DNA of 64,000 nt from Bisporella sp. PMI_857 (Eukaryota > Ascomycota > Leotiomycetes > Helotiales > Helotiaceae). Where the stretch lies: assembly GCA_021307315.1 (NCBI GenBank), contig JAJSPD010000116.1, forward strand, positions 1-64,000. Reading direction: 5' to 3'. The notes beneath the pieces were generated by a model that saw only the letters and a program-made list of their open reading frames with translations, made no database searches and was not told the origin of the DNA. Positions 32,345-40,679 of the stretch are shown here, one piece after another. Numbering within the stretch: the stretch's first letter is position 1; each line of letters starts with the position of its first letter. The position numbers were made by a program, and so were the translations under genes.

Positions 32345-33507
32345 CCTGGCGGAACATCAATAAGACGTCTGTCGGGGAACCGGCTCGCGCGAGCACCTGG
32401 AACTTTAAACCAGTGTAATAACAAACTAATCAACGAATCAATTACTAATCAAACTAATCAACTCTGATTTGAATTGATTTTGATTAGCGTTAGCTTTGAT
32501 TTGATTTGATTAGTAAAATCAAATAATCAAATCACTAATCAACTCTCCTTAATATAATAATAAATTGAAATTTTATTTGAAATTATTAGTAAGCAAAAAT
32601 ATGAAAATTCTAAATATTTTGGCAGAATATTCACCGCCTTCCTAATTAAGTTGACCGCCTTCCTAATTCATCACTAATCAAACTAATCAAACTAATCATG
32701 ATTAGTATAATTCAGGCTTGATTTGATTTTGATTAGTGACAAATTGCTTTGATTTGATTATGATTAGCCACTCCACTAATCAACTAATCAAATCATTTCT
32801 CACACTGCTTTAAACTAGCATCAGCACCTTATGACGACCGTCAAGCCAAGACGATTCCCTATGAGCAGCTTGAGTACACTGGGACGATCATCGAGGCTTA
32901 CAAAGAAGCCGAGAAGCTTACTGATGTTCAAAGTTCCATTTATTGGGACACTGTCGTTTACCCCGACGAGAACCACCGAAATCCCATCAAGATCCAGAAT
33001 GGCATTAGACTTTTGGATTGGATCACCCAGGCGCCATTGCTGGCCCTCGGCGCCAATACCGAATTAGGTTTCATGGGTTACTCGAACCCCTCAATGAACT
33101 CCTACAGTTCCGAGGAGGTCTCTGCTGCCGAGTTCTTGAACAAAATCTGGATTCAGAAAAGTGCCCGCGATATCCTCAATGAGTTCGCAGACCAGGAAGG
33201 GGTGCCAGATCTTCTCAAGAAGAAACTTATTCAGGACGTCGAGGAGCAGGATAAGGGCACATTGGAAGGACTGCCCAAGACAAAACTCAATCCGGACGCC
33301 AAGGTGCAGGAAAAGGGCACATTGGAAGAAGAACTGAAAAAGATTATGAAAAACACCGCCGATGTGCAACAAAGAATGCCAGCCATGTTGGCCTTGATTC
33401 GGCACGAGAGGGCCAGATACTTTGAGCTCTGGAATTGCTTGGATGAAGAGTGGTCGCTGGAGAAGTTCCTCGGTCTCTTTCTTGAAGATCAGGAGTTGTT
33501 GCTGTAA
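32345..33507 (+). pseudogene. hypothetical gene, paralogue of 20.1 kb, split by a hAT-type MITE
   Basis: Homology with 20220-20520 begins at about 32345, is interrupted by the insertion 32411-32807, and resumes at 32816. From there one frame runs to 33507: ASAPYDDRQAKTIPYEQLEY, YWDTVVYPDENHRNP, LLDWITQAPLLALGANTE, then a Lys/Glu-rich tail with EEQDKGTLEGLPKTKL and RHERARYFELWNCLDEEW. The N-terminus present at 20079 is missing here. Unknown function; no membrane segments. The + frame at 32831-33067 is a shadow. Confidence 0.6.
32411..32807. mobile_element. hAT-type MITE, 397 bp, with 8-bp target duplication
   Basis: Starts CAGTGTAATAAC and ends TTTCTCACACTG, so the ends match as CAGTGT(A/G)A inverted repeats. 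It is flanked on both sides by CTTTAAAC (32403-32410, 32808-32815), a perfect 8-bp duplication as made by hAT transposases. The paralogous empty site at about 20275 has a single copy. The interior is very AT-rich, with many ACTAATCA/TGATTAGT repeats near both ends and no ORF. Confidence 0.92.
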
Positions 33508-33898
33508 GAAAACATGGACTGGTTTTTGGTCGTGCATCAATATGGGTCTGTTATATCGAAATCTATGTCTTTGGCGCCATTCTGGCATGTGTTGAGCGGC
33601 TTTATGGATGAGAATATAATTTCACTGAAGTTTTGAGTTTTTTGCCCCCTCCCCCACTTTCTTCTTTGTGGGCAATACACCAAACAGATTTCGATAGCAA
33701 AATAGATGGATGATATAGAGCAAAAAAAAAAAATTTCAAGGCTCTTGACTGAGCTCTTCCAAATAGTGCTGCGTCGTAAATTCTTACGCCATGGTTTGAC
33801 TTGGAACATGTCGCCCCAGCCTAACTTGGTCAATCCACCTTGATATATACAAAACAAGGATCAAAGCAGTCCTCGATTGCTATCCATAACATCTCAAA
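33508..33898. other. gene-free stretch
   Basis: An A-run of about 12 at 33722. No supported gene. Confidence 0.35.
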
Positions 33899-34434
33899 TT
33901 ATTCCTCCCCCTGTATTTTTAACGTATTTTCTGAAGTGCTCGCTTGATTCTTCTCAAGGAGAACAGTGAGTTGACTTTTACTAACTGCCATTGTGCCTTT
34001 GGCCATGTGTGCGGCTGGCATTTGTCTTTTGGCAAACATTTCAACTCTTTTGACATCTTCAGCGACGGCTCCCTTGGCACTGGTCGCTTGTGGAGGTGCA
34101 GCACTCGTGGCAGCGACCAAGTCAAGTAGTCAGTCGCACACCTCCCTAGCTGCAGCCATCACAGAGCTTGTGGTTCTCCTGGCTTGATCGTGATGCGTAA
34201 ATTCCTCGTTTGTAATGGTGATAGGCGCACTCTGGTTGCAGATTTTTGGCAGGAAAACAAAGCAATAGCGTTCCCCGGATAGTAGCGCTTTGCTTTCAAA
34301 TCGCAATAGGGTGAAGGGTTGGATCGTACAGGGATTGGTGGTCTTGGAACAACATTCACACGCTAAACCCGATATGATGAGCGAGTGGAACACGTTCCCT
34401 TCGATGATCAGTTTGGGCCTAGCGTGAGTGGCAT
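33899..34434 (-). pseudogene. hypothetical gene with one stop and one frameshift
   Basis: From a likely start at 34434 (MPLTLGP) the frame slips by one base near 34413, then reads LIIEGNVFHSLIISGLAC and FTLLRFESKALLSGERYC, and on to SVMAAAREVCD, where a single TGA (34130-34132) interrupts. The same frame continues LLDLVAATSAAPPQATSAKG to 33899. One base change and one indel would account for all damage. About 175 residues; family unknown. The TGA could have arisen from CGA by a C-to-T change. Confidence 0.45.
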
Positions 34435-34452
34435 TTTTTGGGATCAGGTCTC

Positions 34453-34590
34453 TGTTGGTTCTGTAGGATACCTATCACGTAGCAAAAGGCGTAGTAGCTA
34501 TTGACTACGCTCTTGATTGTTCTACTAAGATTCTACTCTACGGCTATGGAAGTGTGCGGGCATGCCCCGTATGTCACGTGCCGAAATGGG
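34453..34590 (+). repeat. diverged LTR related to the 36105-36298 family
   Basis: Begins TGTTGGTTCTGTAGG and contains GCAAAAGGCG, GCTCTTGATTGTT and a TCTACTCTA block in the same order as the LTR at 36105. It is too diverged to set its right edge or a target duplication. Confidence 0.4.
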
Positions 34591-34726
34591 TGGTATACTG
34601 ACTGTCAGAATTAGGGTCTAATAGGTAGCGGAATCTAATAGAGGATCTGCGAATCACGGTAATAGAATACGAGCTTGTAGGAGTGTTACAGATGATGATA
34701 TTATCTACAGTGATGAGCTGTAAATG

Positions 34727-34815
34727 GGGTTACAGTTGGGCCAGGCTAGAAAAATCTTGGCCCAGGCTAGAAACTTCCTTGGCGAAAAAACTTTCAGCCA
34801 GGCTAGAAATCTCAC
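34727..34815 (+). repeat. left MULE terminal inverted repeat
   Basis: The first 57 bp or so match the right end. It contains three copies of CCAGGCTAGAAA (near 34741, 34762 and 34799), so the terminal repeat has an internal short repeat. Confidence 0.85.
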
Positions 34816-34959
34816 CCCGGCATATGCCAAGCATAGAACCAAGCCATGCTAAGAAGACGCGCTTTCGCGTTTTCTATTGCGACGCGTACAATATAACTTT
34901 TAATTTTGAAATGAAAACGTTACAACTCTGTACTTTTGCACTGCTCAATTGATTCGACC

Positions 34960-37900
34960 ATGGAGACTACGGCAAGTGAATTTGTAATTAGGTGGATGAA
35001 CGAGCTTAGCGTAAGTAGAATTCTTTACAAAGTATACATTTAGCATATGCTGAACATATACCAGACAGATGTTGAAAGACCATTTTCTATTCGAGATGAC
35101 GACAACGATACTTTGAGCCATTCTTCGTTCTCTTCGCATAACACTGAGTCAACTGCATATGCTGAGGATGTGCCAACTGTTCCACCTATTATAATGGGTC
35201 TTTCTGCAGTGAGCATAAGTGCTCGAATATGCTCTGCATATGCTTACAATATGTAGTCCTCTATCAAGAGTTTTGGCTGCACACTGAGTAGTAATGGCCG
35301 GTCTTCAGTTGCTATAAAAGAAGTATTCGACCACCTCGATATTCCTTACTATCCAAAGACTAGTTCTGAAGGCGTTGGACATTTCGTACACTTTGCTGAG
35401 CCTCTATTTTCTCTCGACGCTAGCAAAAGTGATGTTTTTCGCATCGCGCGGGAGCAGATGTCAAAGGTATGCTGAGCATATGCTAGGCACATACTTGGCT
35501 AATATATAAAAAACTTAGATTCAATTCTCTGTTTGAGACTAGACAGAAAACCACTAAACTGTCGATTTTCGAAGACAACCACCAAGCTCATCACTTGTCA
35601 TACAACTGCTCGGGGATCAAATATTGTGAATTTGCTCACGAGGATGTGCTACGCATATGCTCTGCATATGATGATATCAAGTTGACGAATATTAATAACC
35701 TGCAGCAGTACGCAAGTCAAAAAGTTATATCTTCTTCAATCACAGACAAGCCTCGAGCTGAAACTGAAGCTTTTTTTAACGGATTCTTAAGCAATTGGAA
35801 TCAAAACATATATCGATGCGTATATGGAGTTGAAAGAACGTGTAAAGAAAAATCAGTTAGCATATTCGATCGAAATGGGGTCAGTATTAAAGCAGCATAC
35901 ATTGTGCATATGCTGACCATATACAGTTTACTTTTCTTGGTTGCAGCTTAAATTGTGAACAAGAACCTTGGCATTTAGCTAGTCCAATACCAAAAATGTC
36001 TAATCGCATTGATTTAGAGTATTTGAAATCGCTAGTAGATCAAGGGTATCAAGGACCTAAAAGTCATTGTACTTACGTCGGCCATAAAACAAGTAAACGG
36101 AAACTGTTGGTATCACGGGCTTACCTTCCACGGGGCAAAAGGCGCAGCTCTACTTTGTAGGCCACGCTCTTGCTCTTGATGGATATGGTAATGATTGTTG
36201 TTGTATTAGGTTCTATTCTAGATTCTACAAAATGGGGGTTGTGCGGACCACGTGACCCGGTGGGTCGTATATGGATCCGTAAACCCCTACTTCCTACAGA
36301 AACTTTGTGGTTAGTATATTGTTATTATATGTTGAGCATATGCTAAGTCTATGCGCAGGCCGTGATCACCCGCAGGGTCAAGGTCGCGTTGTTTCTTATA
36401 ACGATTGTACAGCAAAGTTTGATATATATTTTCCTTTCAATATGATCCGATATCCTTATGCACTACTTGTCACCCGCGGAAGACATTCGCATCATCCTCC
36501 ATATCCCACAAGACTTCCGATTCAAATTGCTAATGACGTTATATTGGCAATCCGACAGAACGATGTGCTGGCACAAACTCCACATATGCTCTGCATATTT
36601 TGAACATATGCCCTGCATATTTTGAACATATGCCAACTTTAAGCTAATATAATCAGGGCGCTTTATCTTATCTCTTGAATATCAATTATTACTAAAAGGC
36701 TTTCGGCTACATCTCTTCGTGCAATTCATGCGTCTTTGGCTATTGAAGATCGACTAGCAGCGTTTATTCGTGCAGAGCGAATTAAGCAATATCCAGAAGG
36801 GACTGATATATTAGGTAATCCTTTTAAGTACATGTTCAGCATATGCTTTGCTAATACTCACAAGGAGTTCAGCAAGAGTTTCGATCTGACCAAGTCAAAA
36901 CTAATGAATATCGATGGATTCGAGAAGTTTACTTTACTTCTAATAACAAACATTTTATTATTGTTTGTTGTACAGGTCAGCAAGCTCGGGCATATGCTCA
37001 GTATGAGCATTTGGAAGTAGATATGTCATTCAAAATGGTTGCTGGCAAAACTAACCTTTTGTCTTTTGTTGGGTGGGATCCGGTAACAAAGCGTATGCTT
37101 AACATGTTTTTAGCGTATGCTCACTATATACTAACGCTCGTATCAGGTATAATTCCGTATTGTTATGCTTTCACAAATTGGGATTCTCGGGAAGCGTATA
37201 AAATTCTATTTAAGCTACTGTTTACAGCACTAGCCGATAGCGGCCGGCTTATTGTTCACTTTTCGCATATCCATTATACAACAACAGGGCTTAAAACGAT
37301 AGGAGTTGATATGTGCTAAAGCAAGCCGGTGGTAAGCATATGCCAAGCATATACTAAATATATACTAACTAAACAGGATTTGGAGATTACCTTCATGAAC
37401 TAGATCCTAGTCGAGAATGGTCTGAGCATTTACAACACATGCTAGTTTTCTGCTTAGTACATCTTAAGCGTAACTTTGTAAAAGCATATCCATTGCACTC
37501 TGCATGATATTTGTTACTAGACCAGCTATTTGCATGCGAGACTAGAGACCAAATTGCCGAACGCATGTTAAGCATATGCCAAACATATCCAGAGCTTCAA
37601 ACCTGGATTTTAAATAAACGACCTACTTGGTTTATGGCCGGACTGGCTAAATCGGCGTCAAAAGTGCCTATTGCTTATTGGCATTTTGCACGAAAGCATA
37701 CAGGGAATTCAGAAAGTAGTCATTTTCAAGAAAACAACTTCACTGGGCCTCATTGCTAAATGCAATTCTAAAATAAGTATATCCTCCGCGTATGTTGAGC
37801 ATGTGCTCACCAGGTATCCAGGCTTAGAGCTCATGTATTCGAGCTATACAACAAAGTCGATATACAAAATAATATAGGTGTTTCATCGACATGGCGAAAT

Positions 37901-38456
37901 CAAAGTGAACAGAATCGATACGCTAAGCTTACAAAAAGAAAAGCTTAGTACGAATTAAAATATATACTTTATACTTATACATAAATTATTAGACAAACTT
38001 TATCAAAAAGCAGCTTGTCGACGTAAAACGCATTCCAACCTTCCATTCAACCCAGAGAATCCGTACGATAGTACTATATACTCTAGAAATCGACCTGACG
38101 CAACGACAGCGTACAATGTTTTGGTCAGTAGAGGCTCAGCATCTGCAGGGCATATGCCGCGCATAGCTGATCGCGATGATGAGAATAGTAATGGGGATAC
38201 TATTGTGGTAGACACAGAGACAGTCAGTAGCATACGGTCTACATATGCAGAGAGCATGCCGCCGCCATCTAGCCAAAGACATAGTCAAAGACAAAGAAGG
38301 AATCAAGACTTGGAATCAGGACTAGAGCAAATTGAAAGCCGGGTCAATATTTTGAAAGCAAAGGTTGAAAAAGCAAGAGAAGCGAAAAGACGTAAAATAT
38401 TACTTGACCAAGGGCAAGAATTGCTTCAGCAATTAGAGGAGTTAGAAAATCAATAA
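34960..38456 (+). pseudogene. MULE-type DDE transposase, multi-exon, interrupted
   Basis: ATG at 34960. Introns that keep frame include 35011-35064, 35209-35256, 35880-35926 and 36310-36358, plus one at about 36817-36866 (GTAATC...CACAAG) and one at about 37094-37147. Joined, the protein shows an N-terminal zinc-binding region (CSGIKYCEF; later GRDHPQGQG, YNDCTAKFDIYFPF, RGRHSHHPPYP), then the catalytic core: HLEVDMSFKMVAG (first Asp), IGVDMC (second Asp), the MULE hallmark C-x2-H in FCLVHLKRNF, and NSESSHFQENNF (Glu). A coiled-coil tail (LEQIESRVNILKAKVEKARE) ends at 38456. Damage: a one-base loss near 37315, a frame change near 37745, and a solo LTR (36105-36298) in an exon. Junctions near 35467-35546 and 36560-36700 are not fully resolved. 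Confidence 0.75.
36105..36298 (+). mobile_element. solo LTR, 194 bp, inserted in a MULE exon
   Basis: TGTTGGTATCACGGGC to CCTACTTCCTACA, flanked by GAAAC on both sides (36100-36104 and 36299-36303). Removing the LTR and one GAAAC restores the transposase reading frame (KRKLCGRDHP). It is the same family as 19423-19598, opposite orientation. Confidence 0.88.
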
Positions 38457-38579
38457 TATCATTTCACATTGCAAGCATATGCTGAGCATATATTATGCAC
38501 GGCTCAAGCGGAACAAAGTTCATTGAAAAAAAAACTATCAACGGCCACAACGCCGAAAGACTCTAGTCATATGCAAAAC

Positions 38580-40239
38580 CTATGCCTCACCGGCACCGGC
38601 ACCAACACGAGAACCACGAGTACGAGCAGATTTACCTATTAGTATTAGCAGAGCATATGCACAACATATGTAAAACTTACGGGAACCAGCACCACGAGTG
38701 GGTTTGGCGGTTGGACGAGACTTCTTCTCTGAATGTATGGTCAGCATATGCTCAGCACATACTTAATATATACTTACTGCTTCTATCACGGGTGGGGGAC
38801 TCGGGGGACTTGGGAGGGTCATTGCCACGCTGGTATAGTGTCAGCATATGCCCAATATATGCACCGTTAATACTGACCTTGCGTTTGGCCGAGGAAGATG
38901 GTGTAGCAAGAAGCTAGAACAGTGTTAGCATATGCTGAAGCTGTGCTAAGATAGGTCAAATCTGGATGTGAAACGATTCAACTAGTTGAGCTTGTTTATT
39001 AACTATTGTGGCTGTGTCTGTGCTGGGCATATGTTGTGTTTGTGTAGATAAGATATTTGGTGAAATGACGGCAGAGAGAGTATGGGCAATTTTCCTTTTG
39101 GCCTTCAATTTGATTTGAGGCTAGATAATAAGTATATATATATGTATGTATGTATAAATGGCAATATATATAGGAGGATGAAAAAAATAAGAAAGACCGC
39201 GCATATGCTGGATCTATGCGTGGTCTATATATTCGCTTACTGCACGATGAAAATGACTACTAAAGTTGGAACGGAACGTAGCATCATTACGACTGTCAGC
39301 ATTAGCAGAGCATATGCAGAACACATGCCAGACTTACGCAATCTCCTCACATGCAGTTGCATAGCGATCGATCAATCCTCCAGGTGGACCGCGTCTGCAG
39401 AAATGAGCATATGCAAAGCATAAAGTTGGCATATACTTACCCGGGCTCAAAGGCAAAATCCGCATTGCGCCAACCACCAGACAGCACGTGCAACTTGATA
39501 GTACTAGCAAAGTATCAGCTGAGCATATGCAGAACATGTGTTACACTGACTTTTGACCAGCGACCGTCTCCTGGATACTAGTATTAACACGGCTAGGATT
39601 GGTGACTGTATAGAGTCAGCCTATGCACGGCATATCCTCCCGACAGATATATATATTTACTAGCACCAGGATGAGAGTTACGGATGTGACGACGGAACTG
39701 CATAGTATTAGCCGAGCATATGCTGTCACTGTGCTCAGTACATACTGCAGGTTGAGCAGCAAAAGTGATACCGCACATTGTGCCACCACCTACGTCAATG
39801 CTACAGCTGCATATGGTCAGCATGTGCTTTGTCTGTGATATGCATATACTACTTACACGCCTGTGTTGACAGATGAGAGATCAACAGCAGCATTTGGGGG
39901 ATCTTATACAAAGTTAGCATATGCTCAGCACATGCATAGCATATAGTGCTTTTGTACTTACCTTCATTATCATCAACTGTAACATTGGGAGCAGTACGAG
40001 CTATTATTTGTCAGTGCGTCCTCAACATATGCTATGCATATCCTTACATGATCCTCCACCGTTAACATGTTGCTGTTGACGCGCGGGGAGCCAGCCAACA
40101 TTGTTGTTAGGGATAGGGCCTGCATATGCTCAGTATGTGCTACAACGCGTATATGCATATGCTCACCATGGTGATAACCAAAGGCACTGGGGTTGGTGGC
40201 GCCAGCGACGGCGGTGTTGTCGAAGTGTGCTGCGGACAT
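38580..40239 (-). CDS. second MULE gene, about 15 small exons, unknown function
   Basis: No single long ORF exists, but removing short introns gives one continuous frame. ATG at 40239 (MSAAHFDNTAVAGATNPSAF); intron 1 is 40166-40120 (GTGAGC...GCAG). Later exons read GPIPNNNVGWLPARQQQ, RTAPNVTVDDNEDPPN, CSIDVGGGTMCGITFAAQPA, FRRHIRNSHPGA, LHVLSGGWRNADFAFEPG, RGPPGGLIDRYATACEE and RNDATFRSNFSSHFHRA. A basic end follows, with RKRGNDPPKSPESPTRDRS, KKKSRPTAKPTRGAGS and RKSARTRGSRV, stopping at 38580. Exons are about 35-75 nt and introns about 45-60 nt. Phases agree across at least eight consecutive junctions; the part around 38900-39200 is less certain. The MCGITF...RRHIRNSHPG segment is zinc-finger-like and the tail may bind DNA or act as a nuclear signal. 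Confidence 0.7.
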
Positions 40240-40477
40240 GTTGAGCATATGCTGTACGTCGGTTAGCTGACTATCGCATATACCAGGAATATGATGGGCA
40301 TATACCAGCAATGTTGTTTGCGAGAAAAAGAGAAAGAAGAGAAAATCAGAGGTTTGTGGGGGATATGCACGACTTATGTCGAGCTTACTACATTAGGACT
40401 AGCTTTGTTTACGCAGACGCGCCTCCCCGGCTCGCTTGGCACTACACGCTAAGCCTATGTTGTGCATGGTTGCATAA

Positions 40478-40571
40478 AGAGTTGAGCCAGGCTAGAGCGT
40501 TTCTTGGCATTTCGCCAAGGAATTTTCTAGCCTGGGCCAAGATTTTTCTAGCCTGGCCCAACTGTAACCCG
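40478..40571 (-). repeat. right MULE terminal inverted repeat
   Basis: Inverted partner of 34727-34815. It also holds repeated CTAGCCTGG blocks and a TTGGCATTTCGCCAA palindrome (about 40503-40517) absent from the left end. Confidence 0.85.
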
Positions 40572-40679
40572 GCTGTAAATGAGGGGAAGATATTTTCTAG
40601 TTCCTTGGCCTGCTTTACGTAAGCCGATTCCTGACACCGACAGTCTCCGCAAATTTGTCCACAACTCAACGACAACCAA

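Larger units (their letters stand above)
35041..40300. repeat. dispersed two-unit 11-bp motif (AGCATATGC dimer), close to 40 sites
   Basis: Sites such as TAGCATATGC+TGAACATATAC (35041), TGAGCATATGC+TAAGTCTATGC (36335), TCAGCATATGC+TCAGCACATAC (38741) and GAGCATATGC+AGAACACATGC (39307) consist of two similar 11-bp units in direct repeat. The first unit is close to the palindrome AGCATATGCT. Spacing is 50-300 bp, denser in the right third. Most sites fall inside introns of either gene, whichever strand is coding, and often overlap the predicted branch site (GCTGAC, GCTAAC); a few lie in exons (about 36985 and 37570). I do not see the motif at comparable density elsewhere in the window. Confidence 0.85.
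34727..40571 (+). mobile_element. Mutator-like element (MULE), 5.8 kb, two convergent genes
   Basis: Long terminal inverted repeats start GGGTTACAGTTGGGCCAGGC at both ends and stay nearly identical for about 57 bp. The element is flanked by a perfect 10-bp duplication GCTGTAAATG (34717-34726, 40572-40581), in the 9-11 bp range typical of Mutator. It carries a transposase gene on + (34960-38456) and a multi-exon gene on - (40239-38580) whose 3' ends face each other. The layout, with genes starting near each end and converging, recalls maize MuDR (mudrA/mudrB), but the second gene is not recognisably mudrB. A solo LTR sits inside. Short AGCATATGC-based motifs occur throughout. Confidence 0.85.
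34603..40636 (+). mobile_element. solo LTR split by the MULE insertion
   Basis: The two outer pieces, 34603-34726 and 40582-40636, together reconstitute an LTR of about 179 bp that matches the solo LTR at 13589-13772 from its TGTCAG start to its CTGACA end. Flanks are CTGAC (34598-34602) and CCGAC (40637-40641), a 5-bp duplication with one mismatch. The LTR end lies only 43 bp from the start codon of the ankyrin gene. Confidence 0.82.

Noticed and set aside
33091..33588. 165-codon minus ORF
   Set aside because: Antisense to the better supported + frame shared with the 20-kb paralogue.
34453..34590. Taken at first as the left end of the MULE
   Set aside because: The true ends are defined by matching inverted repeats and the 10-bp duplication at 34717-34726; this stretch is an LTR relative.
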